In this document: positions 1 through 6,724 of the stretch, one piece after another
Layout: each line of letters opens with the position of its first letter
Numbering within the stretch: position 1 is the stretch's first letter
Assembly: GCA_002336675.1 (NCBI GenBank)
Contig: DDEI01000025.1
Span: 1 to 9,424, forward strand
Reading direction: 5' to 3'
Length of the DNA stretch: 9,424 bases
DNA from: Flavobacteriales bacterium UBA1958
GTDB taxonomy: Bacteria > Bacteroidota > Bacteroidia > Flavobacteriales_D > Sanyastnellaceae
Translations under genes and position numbers: made by a program
The notes under the pieces: model-generated
Seen by the model: the letters and a program-made list of their open reading frames with translations, nothing else
Databases searched by the model: none
Told to the model about the DNA's origin: nothing

Positions 1-41
1 TTTATGTGTTTTTAATTTCTAGAGTGGAGCTCTTGATAATT

Positions 42-1688
42 CTAAGTCTGTATAACCCCAACCTTATATTCTCCAGTAGGAGTGTTATTGGCAGCTTCTA
101 TTCCCATAGAAATCCATTTACGCGTATCCTTGGGCTCTATGATGGCATCTAGCCACAATCGAGCTGCAGCGTAGTATGGGGAAGTCTGCTCATCGTATCT
201 ACCCTTAATTTTTTCATACATCGCTTTCGCGTCTTCCTCAGAAACTTCTTTCCCTTGTTTCTTAAGGGAAGCAGACTCTATCTGCATCAAAACCTTAGCT
301 GCCTGTGAACCACCCATAACTGCCAGTTGACAGGTAGGCCAACCAACGATTAATCTTGGGTCATAAGCCTTTCCGCACATGGCGTAGTTTCCTGCTCCAT
401 AAGAGTTTCCTAATATCACTGTGAATTTAGGAACCACAGAATTGCTCATGGCGCTCACTAGTTTAGCACCGTCTTTAATGATTCCACCGTGCTCGCTTTT
501 GGAGCCTACCATAAACCCAGTTACATCTTGAAGAAATACCAGCGGAATATTCTTCTGGTTACATGTCATAATGAATCGAGCCGTCTTATCAGCAGAATCT
601 GAGTAAATCACGCCTCCGAACTGAACACCTTTGGTTTTTGATTTAACTATAGCCCTCTGGTTGGCTACTATTCCAACACTCCATCCGTCTATTCTGGCAT
701 ACGTGCAGAGAATACTCTGTCCGTAATCTTTTTTGTACTCCGTGAATTTAGAATCATCAACCAGTGATTTTATCAGCAGTCTAGTTTCGTATGGCTTATT
801 TCTTTCTGGAGGTAGAATTCCTGTGATTTCTCTTTCTTTTTCAGATGGGAGAGAAGCCTCTGTTCTGTTGAACCCCGCAGATTTATTATCGTCACCTAAT
901 CTAGAAACTAAATCTTTTATCAAGTCTAGGCACTCTTTATCCGTTTCTACTTTAAAATCACATACTCCGCTAATCTCAGTGTGCGTAGAAGCCCCGCCAA
1001 GTGTTTCGTTATCTATGTCTTCACCTATAGCAGCTTTTACTAAGTATGAACCGGCCAAAAAGATAGACCCCGTTCCGTTTACTATGATACTCTCGTCGCT
1101 CATGATAGGGAGATATGCTCCACCAGCCACGCAAGACCCCATGACTGCTGCTATTTGCGTGATTCCTTGAGCGCTCATTACCGCGTTATTTCTAAATATT
1201 CTCCCGAAGTTTTCCTTATCTGGAAAAATTTCATCTTGCATAGGTAGATAAACTCCCGCAGAGTCTACCAAATAGATAATGGGCAGACGGTTTTCCATAG
1301 CTATTTCTTGTGCTCTTAGATTTTTTTTCCCCGTAATAGGAAACCACGCTCCGGCCTTTACGGTAGAGTCATTGGCTACTACTATACATTGCTTTTTCTT
1401 GATGTAACCAATCTGAACCACCACACCCCCGGCAGGACAGCCGCCATGCTCTTTATACATATCATATCCTGCGAATTCTCCTATTTCCAAAGTCTCAGAA
1501 CCTTTGTCAAATAAGTATTCAGTTCGCTCTCTTGCCGCCATTTTACCTTTAGCATGAAGTTTTGCTGCTCTTTTTACGCCTCCACCAGAATGGACTTTCT
1601 CTAATTTACGGTGTAAATCAGAGACTAGTTGCTTCATTTTGTCCTCGTTATTGTTGTGTTCTAGATTTTGCTCCTTATATTTTGCCAT
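42..1688 (-). CDS. Acyl-CoA carboxylase carboxyltransferase (beta) subunit, methylcrotonyl-CoA carboxylase-like
   Basis: This is a cytoplasmic carboxyltransferase subunit that moves CO2 from carboxybiotin to an acyl-CoA. The 548 residues match the usual length of about 540 and both crotonase-like halves are complete. The N half has VDSAGVYLPMQDEIFPD (141-157) and the oxyanion-hole block GSCVAGGAYLP (184-194). The C half has LQDVTGFMVG (386-395), GNSYGAGNYAMCGKAYDPR (427-445) and VMGGSQAA (457-464). The GGAYLP block and the Q-D-E-x-F-P-D run resemble methylcrotonyl-CoA or geranyl-CoA carboxylase more than propionyl-CoA carboxylase. The substrate is nevertheless inferred. No biotin carboxylase or biotin carrier gene lies in the window. 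The ATG at 1688 has no clear Shine-Dalgarno. Met18 has GAGGA at good spacing, but residues 12-22 still resemble relatives, so the longer start is kept. A -7 promoter element lies 31 bp upstream. Confidence 0.93.
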   Translation of the reverse strand: MAKYKEQNLEHNNNEDKMKQLVSDLHRKLEKVHSGGGVKRAAKLHAKGKMAARERTEYLFDKGSETLEIGEFAGYDMYKEHGGCPAGGVVVQIGYIKKKQCIVVANDSTVKAGAWFPITGKKNLRAQEIAMENRLPIIYLVDSAGVYLPMQDEIFPDKENFGRIFRNNAVMSAQGITQIAAVMGSCVAGGAYLPIMSDESIIVNGTGSIFLAGSYLVKAAIGEDIDNETLGGASTHTEISGVCDFKVETDKECLDLIKDLVSRLGDDNKSAGFNRTEASLPSEKEREITGILPPERNKPYETRLLIKSLVDDSKFTEYKKDYGQSILCTYARIDGWSVGIVANQRAIVKSKTKGVQFGGVIYSDSADKTARFIMTCNQKNIPLVFLQDVTGFMVGSKSEHGGIIKDGAKLVSAMSNSVVPKFTVILGNSYGAGNYAMCGKAYDPRLIVGWPTCQLAVMGGSQAAKVLMQIESASLKKQGKEVSEEDAKAMYEKIKGRYDEQTSPYYAAARLWLDAIIEPKDTRKWISMGIEAANNTPTGEYKVGVIQT

Positions 1689-1718
1689 GTGCCTGAGTTT
1701 AGACGAATTTTACACTCA

Positions 1719-1726
1719 CAAATATA
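1719..1726 (-). promoter_or_regulatory. Bacteroidetes-type -7 promoter element for the carboxylase gene
   Basis: Read on the minus strand, the bases are TATATTTG, a perfect match to the Bacteroidetes -7 consensus TAnnTTTG. A transcript starting a few bases downstream would have a leader of roughly 25 nt before the ATG at 1688. I see no good TTG -33 element at the usual spacing, so the call rests on the -7 box and its position in the 46-bp divergent gap. Confidence 0.45.
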
Positions 1727-1734
1727 AAGGTTAG

Positions 1735-2862
1735 ATGACAGGAATTGGTAGTAGAAGTATGCTGTTTGCGATGAGTATCGCAGTGTGTTTTTTAGCGTTG
1801 AAATGCGCGCCTGAATCCTCTCTTAATCCTGCGTCTCAAGCTACGGATTTAGCAAAAGATTCGCTGCTGGTAAAGCTTAGATTCGCAGAAAACTTTTCTG
1901 TGTATCGCTCCGGAAATGACACGATCATTCAAGTGACTGATGGCACACAAGTGTGGAAGAGTATAGTCTCTAAAGCTGCGGATGAAGGGTCTATTCAAAT
2001 TCCATTGAAAGATTTGAGTTGTCTCTCTACGAGTCATTTATACTATTTCAGCGAGATAGGCGGGTTGGATAAAGTAAAGGCGGTTTCCTTCGCGGAAAGT
2101 CTCCAAGATGAAGAGGTGAAAGCTGCTGTTAAGAATGGTTCTCTTCTAAATCTTACCAGCGGTTCATCAGATTATGATGCAGAATTGGTCTTGGAGCTAC
2201 AGCCTAGCGTTTTCACTACCTATCCTTTTGGAGATGATGAGTTTGAAAGATTGCAACGCGCGGGAATACAAACACTTCACTTTACAGAATATTTAGAAAA
2301 GAATCCATTAGGCCGCGCAGAATGGGTGAAATTAGCCGGGTTCTTGCTGGGTCAAGAAAAAAAAGCTGAAGCCTATTTTTCTCAAATAAAAGAGAGTTAC
2401 ATGCTTATTAAATTGAAAGCATTAACCAAGAAAAGTGAGCGTCCATCAGTTGTCAATGCCAATGGATATGCGAATAAGTGGACTGCTCCAAGCGGAAACA
2501 GTCTGGTTGCACATTTCGTTAAAGATGCAGGCGGTCGCTATGTTTTTGAGAATGATATTTCATCAGGAAACCTCAATCTAGATTTCGAGAGAGTGTATGA
2601 ATTGGCCAATTCCTCTGATTATTGGGCTAGCGTTATATTTAGTGATTCCGTGACCTTAGAGACATTCGTAGGAGAGGAACAGCGCTTGAATGATACGAAA
2701 GTAATAAAGGCTGGAAGTATCTTCTATTGTAACGCTCAAGAAAAAGACTATTTCGGAAAAGGGATTCTTCAACCTCACCTTATTTTAGAGGATCTGTACC
2801 AAATATTTTATCCCGACTCATCAATTTACGCAGCATATTATTTCGAGCAATTTAAAAAGTGA
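1735..2862 (+). CDS. ABC transporter substrate-binding protein (type II importer, FecB/BtuF-like), probable lipoprotein
   Basis: This is probably the ligand-binding component of an importer for an iron-siderophore, haem or cobalamin-type ligand, acting in the periplasm. The 375 residues start with a short polar stretch and a hydrophobic segment (9-22). Cys24 follows (FLALKC) and is the likely lipidation site, although Lys at -1 is unusual for a lipobox. The block NPLGRAEWVKLAGFLLG (190-206), followed by an Ala/Glu-rich helix to about 222, is the inter-lobe helix region typical of class III binding proteins. The C lobe runs from about 235 to 375. The ATG at 1735 is preceded by AAAGG 4 bp upstream, which favours it over Met9 and Met13. 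The stop overlaps the GTG start of the permease by 4 bp, indicating translational coupling. The ligand is unknown. No cobalamin riboswitch fits in the 46-bp upstream gap and no TonB-dependent receptor is present. Confidence 0.85.
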   Translation: MTGIGSRSMLFAMSIAVCFLALKCAPESSLNPASQATDLAKDSLLVKLRFAENFSVYRSGNDTIIQVTDGTQVWKSIVSKAADEGSIQIPLKDLSCLSTSHLYYFSEIGGLDKVKAVSFAESLQDEEVKAAVKNGSLLNLTSGSSDYDAELVLELQPSVFTTYPFGDDEFERLQRAGIQTLHFTEYLEKNPLGRAEWVKLAGFLLGQEKKAEAYFSQIKESYMLIKLKALTKKSERPSVVNANGYANKWTAPSGNSLVAHFVKDAGGRYVFENDISSGNLNLDFERVYELANSSDYWASVIFSDSVTLETFVGEEQRLNDTKVIKAGSIFYCNAQEKDYFGKGILQPHLILEDLYQIFYPDSSIYAAYYFEQFKK

Positions 2863-3848
2863 AGCGCATTGTCATTCATATCGTTTTAATGGTTTTGGCT
2901 TTGGTGCTTTTTTACACTGAGATTCGTTTCGGGAGCATAAAAATGACCAACGCTGAATTTTGGGGCAGATTCATAGAAAACGACCCAGTACTCTGGGCGT
3001 TTAGATTACCTGCCGCTTTCACTGCGGCATTGGCAGGAGCATGTTTAGGGTTGTCTGGTTGGCTGCTCCAAACTTTATTCAGAAATCCGTTGGCGGGCCC
3101 TTCTATTCTAGGAATTACTTCAGGTTCCAGTTTGATGGTAGCATTAGTCTTGCTCGCAGGATTCTCGTTCTCAGGTATTTTAGCGTCATTGGGTTTAGTA
3201 GCTGCAGCGCTCATAGGTTCTTTTGGTGTGCTGGTATTGATTTTATTGGTTTCTTCTCGCGTAAAACACTTGGCCACGGTGCTCATATTCGGACTGATGA
3301 TAGGTTATTTACTTGGAGCTTTTCAATCCATACTCATAGATGCAGCCGGTAAAAACGAGTTGAAAAGCTTCGTAAGTTGGGGGTTAGCCAGTTTTGGTAA
3401 TTATAGAGATGGGCAGTTGTGGATGCTGTTATGTTCACTTGTGTTAGGTGTTTTCACGGTTTTACAACTCGGTTCTAAGCTTGATTTTTGGCTTCTAGGA
3501 GAAGATTACGCTAGAAGTCTAGGCGTGAACGTAAAGTCCTTTAGAATGGCTCTTTTGGCTGTTTGTGGATTTCTGGCTGGGGTGGTGACAGCTTACTGCG
3601 GTCCTGTAGCTTTCTTAGGGTTAGCTATGCCGCATGCAGTGCGTATGTTTTACAAAGAGCCTCACCACCTAAAATTCCTGACGGTACTCTTGTTGACAGG
3701 CGCTTCCGCAGGAATGCTCTGCGAGCTAATCACCAGAATGCCGTGGAGTTCCTCAGTTCTTCCATTAAACGCAGTCACTTCGTTTTTAGGAGCTCCTGTT
3801 GTCATTTGGTTGTTAGTTAAGTCTAGAAAATCTAAAATTAGATTTTGA
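2859..3848 (+). CDS. FecCD/BtuC-family ABC transporter permease
   Basis: This is an inner-membrane permease that would act as a homodimer with the ATPase encoded next. The 329 residues are close to the family's usual 330-350 and almost wholly hydrophobic, fitting about ten membrane helices. The family signatures appear in order: RLPAAFTAALAG (49-60), LSGWLLQTLFRNPLAGPSIL (65-84), LGEDYARSLG (213-222), GPVAFLGLAMPHAVRM (248-263) and LPLNAVTSFLGAPV (301-314). The usual RLPR is RLPA here. Translation starts at a GTG (2859) inside the stop region of the binding-protein gene, a 4-bp GTGA overlap. The next gene begins 1 bp after its stop. BtuC, FecC/D, FhuB and HmuU share these motifs, so the transported compound cannot be named from this sequence alone. 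Confidence 0.93.
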   Translation: MKRIVIHIVLMVLALVLFYTEIRFGSIKMTNAEFWGRFIENDPVLWAFRLPAAFTAALAGACLGLSGWLLQTLFRNPLAGPSILGITSGSSLMVALVLLAGFSFSGILASLGLVAAALIGSFGVLVLILLVSSRVKHLATVLIFGLMIGYLLGAFQSILIDAAGKNELKSFVSWGLASFGNYRDGQLWMLLCSLVLGVFTVLQLGSKLDFWLLGEDYARSLGVNVKSFRMALLAVCGFLAGVVTAYCGPVAFLGLAMPHAVRMFYKEPHHLKFLTVLLLTGASAGMLCELITRMPWSSSVLPLNAVTSFLGAPVVIWLLVKSRKSKIRF

Positions 3849-3849
3849 A

Positions 3850-4527
3850 ATGATTTTAGAATTAAACAATATATCTGTAGGGTATAACAAACCATTAGTT
3901 TCTTCAATAAACGCCGAGGTGTTAGAGGGTGAGCTGGTGGTTTTAGTAGGTAAGAATGGAGTAGGGAAAAGTACGCTGTTGAATGCCTTAAAAGGGATTC
4001 AAGAACTAAAATCTGGAAAAGTCAGTCTGTATGGGAAGGCAATTGGAGATTACACGGTAGGAGAGTTGAGCCGAAATGTTGCTGTGGTAAACACTGCTAG
4101 GCCTGTGCTCAACGGATGGACAGTTCTAGATTTGCTAGAAAGTACTGACAAGTCTACAGGGAAAGAGAAAGATGTAATCACGGAGGCCTTAGCGCTCTGC
4201 CAGATAGAAGATTTAAAACGAAAAGAAGTGGACGTTTTAAGTGATGGGGAGTTTCAGAAAGTGATGATAGCCAGGGCTATTTGTCAGCAAACACCATTAA
4301 TTATTTTGGATGAGCCCACTTCCTTTTTAGATGTTATTTACCGGGAACATATTTTACAGATTTTTAGTGAGCTAAAAGACACTTTTGGAACCACTCTAGT
4401 GCTTTCTAGTCATAACTTTGCGCCGCTGTTAAAAATAGCTAATCAAGTGTGGGTAATCAGCCGTGGGGAAATGGAAGTTCTTCAGTCTAATTTTGACTAT
4501 GATGGAATTATTAAAAGATTAAAATAA
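3850..4527 (+). CDS. ABC transporter ATP-binding protein (FecE/BtuD-like)
   Basis: This is the cytoplasmic ATPase of the importer. Motifs in the 225 residues: Walker A GKNGVGKST (34-42), signature LSDGE (130-134, in place of LSGGQ), Walker B IILDEP (151-156), D-loop FLD (159-161) and the switch histidine in SSHN (His188). Where the Q-loop glutamine normally sits, the sequence reads VAVVNTARP, with Asn81 at the expected place. As I recall, Bacteroidetes relatives commonly have a VVLT-type sequence there, so this may be a lineage trait. The protein is about 30 residues shorter than typical FecE or BtuD. The loss falls mainly in the helical subdomain after TVLDLL (91-96), where the usual ALGR stretch is missing. 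The gene starts 1 bp after the permease stop, and the phosphoesterase starts 8 bp after its own stop. Confidence 0.92.
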   Translation: MILELNNISVGYNKPLVSSINAEVLEGELVVLVGKNGVGKSTLLNALKGIQELKSGKVSLYGKAIGDYTVGELSRNVAVVNTARPVLNGWTVLDLLESTDKSTGKEKDVITEALALCQIEDLKRKEVDVLSDGEFQKVMIARAICQQTPLIILDEPTSFLDVIYREHILQIFSELKDTFGTTLVLSSHNFAPLLKIANQVWVISRGEMEVLQSNFDYDGIIKRLK

Positions 4528-4535
4528 AAGTTTAA

Positions 4536-5789
4536 GTGTTAAGTGTTATTATATTTATAATCATTTTGTTAGGTCTTATTTATTTGCTTGAATGGTATTC
4601 CCTTAAAGCAATGAAGAGAGTTTTTAAGACGAAGTTCAGAAGGTGGATGGTTTACGCTTGGATTTCGCCATCGATTTTGATGATTTTATTCTTGGTTGTG
4701 TTCTTCGTTGTCCGCTCGGAATATCCAAAAGGCGTGAGTAATAAAGTGGCCTACATAATCTCTGGAATTTCCTTCACAGCCCTGGCTACGAAAGCTACTA
4801 TCTTTCTGTTTCATTTCTTAGATGATATTAAAAACTTCTTTCTGTGGACTTGGGATAAAGTCTTTCACCCAAAAGACACGAATACTGAAGGCGGAAGAAT
4901 CACTCGAGGGAGCTTTTTAACTCAAATGGGTGTAGGATTGAGTGCAGTCACTTTTGGGTCGTTTGCTTACGGAGTCAGTCGAGGTAAATATGCCTATACA
5001 GTGGTGGAGCAAACACTTAAATTTAAGAATTTACCTATTGAGTTCAATGGGTTAAAAATCATACAGATATCTGACCTACATTTGGGTTCTTTTTTAGAAG
5101 ATGCAGAGCCGGTGCAGCATGGTTTTGATTTGATAAATGAACTCAATGCAGATTACATTTTCTTCACCGGAGATTTGGTGAATAGTGTGGCAGATGAGGC
5201 GGAATACTGGATTCCGTTTTTAAAAGGATTGAAAGCCAAAAGAGGCAAATTCTCTATTTTAGGAAATCATGATTATGGTGATTATGCTTTTGAAGAAGGT
5301 TCACAAGGGTTGATTGATAATATGGATCAACTGAAGAGAATTCATGCAGATATGGGTTTTGATCTATTATTAAACGAGAACAGAAAGCTAGAAAATGACG
5401 GTAAAACCATAGATTTAATAGGAGTAGAGAACTGGGGTAAAGTCCTTAGGTTCCCGAGAAAAGGTGATTACGAATTGGCTTCGGAAGGACTTAATCCGGA
5501 AGATTTTAACATTCTACTTTCTCATGACCCTACGCATTGGGAAGAGAAAATCATGAACCATAAAGAGGTGAACCTCACGATGAGCGGTCATACGCACGGT
5601 TTTCAATTAGGAGTAGGGTTAGGAGATTACAAGTGGAGCCCGGCTAGCTTGAGCTATGAAAGATGGAAAGGGCTTTACCAAGAAAATGGAAAATACCTAT
5701 ACGTTAATCCTGGTTTTGGATTTTTAGGTTTTCCGGGGAGGGTGAATATGGCACCGGAGATCACTGTTTTTGAGTTGAATAAAGCTTAA
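4536..5789 (+). CDS. Membrane-anchored calcineurin-like metallophosphoesterase
   Basis: This is a dinuclear-metal phosphoesterase of the YaeI/YkuE type with an N-terminal membrane block; the substrate is unknown. Hydrophobic segments lie at about 2-18, 41-59, 71-95 and 128-146. The catalytic domain (about 165-417) carries all five metal-binding blocks: SDLHLGS (Asp180, His182), FTGDLVN (Asp213), LGNHDYG (Asn244, His245), LLSHDP (His330) and SGHTHGF (His352, His354). The fourth segment begins RGSFLTQMGVGL, resembling the Tat-type signal that precedes this domain in soluble relatives, but with only one arginine in the key position. Translation starts at a GTG (4536), 8 bp after the ATPase stop, so it is very likely in the importer operon. 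Some relatives hydrolyse lipid-linked phosphates such as UDP-diacylglucosamine or cleave phosphodiesters; no such role can be assigned here. Confidence 0.9.
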   Translation: MLSVIIFIIILLGLIYLLEWYSLKAMKRVFKTKFRRWMVYAWISPSILMILFLVVFFVVRSEYPKGVSNKVAYIISGISFTALATKATIFLFHFLDDIKNFFLWTWDKVFHPKDTNTEGGRITRGSFLTQMGVGLSAVTFGSFAYGVSRGKYAYTVVEQTLKFKNLPIEFNGLKIIQISDLHLGSFLEDAEPVQHGFDLINELNADYIFFTGDLVNSVADEAEYWIPFLKGLKAKRGKFSILGNHDYGDYAFEEGSQGLIDNMDQLKRIHADMGFDLLLNENRKLENDGKTIDLIGVENWGKVLRFPRKGDYELASEGLNPEDFNILLSHDPTHWEEKIMNHKEVNLTMSGHTHGFQLGVGLGDYKWSPASLSYERWKGLYQENGKYLYVNPGFGFLGFPGRVNMAPEITVFELNKA

Positions 5790-5910
5790 TAGGGATTCTA
5801 ATCAATCAATTTTTTATCTTGGAAGGTTAATGTTTAATGCGGGATTTAAATTCTAGTTTTTCTAAAGTCTTATGAAGAAGGATCTTCAATTATCAATTAT
5901 TTGCACTGAG
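5790..5910. other. Convergent intergenic gap, no strong terminator
   Basis: These 121 bp separate the stops of the phosphoesterase and coaE genes. I see a six-T run at about 5810-5816 without a good stem before it. A weak 5-bp hairpin (TGAAG/CTTCA around a 6-nt loop, about 5873-5888) and a 7-bp tandem repeat TCAATTA TCAATTA follow. None makes a convincing intrinsic terminator and no credible small gene is present. Confidence 0.4.
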
Positions 5911-6504
5911 CTAAGTCGAAGCGTGAGTTAAGGCTTCCTTAATCGTCATGACTTGCTTGATCACAGAGTTTGTTTCATCATTTAAAATCACCCAATCAGC
6001 ATAATATTCTCTTTCCTTATCTGAGAGTTGTTTATCCATTCTGGCTTTTACTTCAGTTTCAGAAACACCATCTCGCGCCATTACACGAGCTATTCTGAGA
6101 CTTTCAGGTGCTGATACGGTAAGAATAACATTACAGCTCTTATATGCTCCAGATTCGATTAAGACGGCTGCCTCTTTGAAAACGAGATTAGAATCTTGTT
6201 CTTCTAACCAGTTTTGAAAGTGCACTCCTACAGCAGGATGGATGAGTTGGTTTAATTTTTCGAGAAGTATTTTGTTGGAGAAAGCTTTGGAGGCTAGTAC
6301 AGCTTTGTTTAATGCATTCCCAGAGTAAATACCTTCTCCGAATATAGAGATAACTTCCTTTTTTATTTCAGGGGTTATATAGAGTCTTTTAGCTTCTTTA
6401 TCTGAGTTGTAGGAAGGATATCCTAAACTAGAGAATAATTCAGAAACAAGACTTTTTCCAGATCCTATTCCGCCAGTTATTCCTATAATTTTTTTTTGAT
6501 TCAC
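5911..6504 (-). CDS. coaE: Dephospho-CoA kinase
   Basis: This cytoplasmic enzyme catalyses the last step of coenzyme A synthesis, ATP-dependent phosphorylation of the 3'-OH of dephospho-CoA. Numbered from the GTG start: Walker A GITGGIGSGKS begins at residue 8, NSDKEAKRLY (about 33-42) stands at the family's conserved D-A-D block, and LIHPAV follows near residue 87. Next come AVLIESG (family PLLFE region) and the lid and C-terminal pattern ARDGVSETEVKARMDKQ with ADWVILND. The length of 197 is normal. The frame can be opened 18 bp further at a TTG (6522), but that TTG lies inside a perfect -7 promoter box, and relatives begin only a few residues before the Walker A motif. The GTG at 6504 is therefore preferred. 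The gene is convergent with the phosphoesterase and divergent from rpe. Confidence 0.93.
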   Translation of the reverse strand: MNQKKIIGITGGIGSGKSLVSELFSSLGYPSYNSDKEAKRLYITPEIKKEVISIFGEGIYSGNALNKAVLASKAFSNKILLEKLNQLIHPAVGVHFQNWLEEQDSNLVFKEAAVLIESGAYKSCNVILTVSAPESLRIARVMARDGVSETEVKARMDKQLSDKEREYYADWVILNDETNSVIKQVMTIKEALTHAST

Positions 6505-6519
6505 TTTGTAAAGATATAA

Positions 6520-6527
6520 CAAAGCTA
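6520..6527 (-). promoter_or_regulatory. Bacteroidetes-type -7 promoter element for coaE
   Basis: Read on the minus strand, the bases are TAGCTTTG, a full match to TAnnTTTG. It lies 15 bp upstream of the GTG start at 6504, implying a very short leader of about 10 nt. No TTG is found at the usual -33 spacing, so the assignment is tentative. If correct, it excludes the alternative TTG start at 6522, which overlaps the element. Confidence 0.4.
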
Positions 6528-6654
6528 TGGCTCTTATTTATTTATGATTTTGTAAGGTAGCCAACTTTATCCGAATACAAATCAAGAGGTCATTATGAAG
6601 ATTGTTCTAAAGAGTGTTAGCATTTTTGTTGTTAGATGTTCCTAAAATGTTGAT

Positions 6655-6667
6655 AAAGACAGTCTTT
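6655..6667. repeat. 13-bp odd palindrome upstream of rpe
   Basis: AAAGAC-A-GTCTTT is a perfect inverted repeat around a single central base, continued by further Ts. The spacer is too short for a full RNA hairpin, so if it has a role it would be as a binding site for a dimeric protein. It lies about 9 bp upstream of the putative rpe -33 element. In AT-rich intergenic DNA it may be chance. Confidence 0.2.
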
Positions 6668-6675
6668 TTTTAACG

Positions 6676-6703
6676 TTGCAATGGGCCTGATTTATTCCCT
6701 TTG
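6676..6703 (+). promoter_or_regulatory. Candidate Bacteroidetes promoter for rpe
   Basis: TTG at 6676-6678 is followed after 17 bp by TCCCTTTG at 6696-6703. This resembles the Bacteroidetes pair TTG and TAnnTTTG, with one mismatch (C for A at the second base of the -7 box). The ATG of rpe is 21 bp downstream, giving a short leader. The bases before the ATG are A-rich with no Shine-Dalgarno, as is usual in this phylum. Confidence 0.35.
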
Positions 6704-6724
6704 TAAAAACCAAAAAAAATAGCA

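Noticed and set aside
1..41. Terminator after the carboxylase stop
   Set aside because: Only a 4-bp AGAG/CTCT stem is visible and no T run follows it on the minus strand; the region is cut by the window edge.
733..1170. 145-codon plus-strand frame opposite the carboxylase gene
   Set aside because: Lies wholly antisense to a well-conserved family gene; its sequence is the complement of conserved carboxyltransferase codons.
1662..1684. Two plus-strand TAn3TTTG sequences as a promoter for the importer operon
   Set aside because: Both have one extra base between TA and TTTG and lie inside the carboxylase coding region, so the match is too weak to call.
1689..1734. Cobalamin riboswitch upstream of the importer operon
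   Set aside because: The gap is only 46 bp, far shorter than a cobalamin riboswitch, and no B12-box-like sequence is seen.
2912..3286. 124-codon minus-strand frame inside the permease gene
   Set aside because: Antisense shadow of a full-length FecCD-family permease; it shows no domain of its own.
5873..5888. Hairpin TGAAG/CTTCA as a terminator for coaE or the phosphoesterase
   Set aside because: The stem has only 5 bp and no T run follows on either strand.
6595..6645. 16-codon plus-strand reading frame in the coaE-rpe gap with AGAGG before its ATG
   Set aside because: Too short to support as a gene, lies in AT-rich intergenic DNA between divergent promoters, and the encoded residues resemble no leader peptide I know for rpe.
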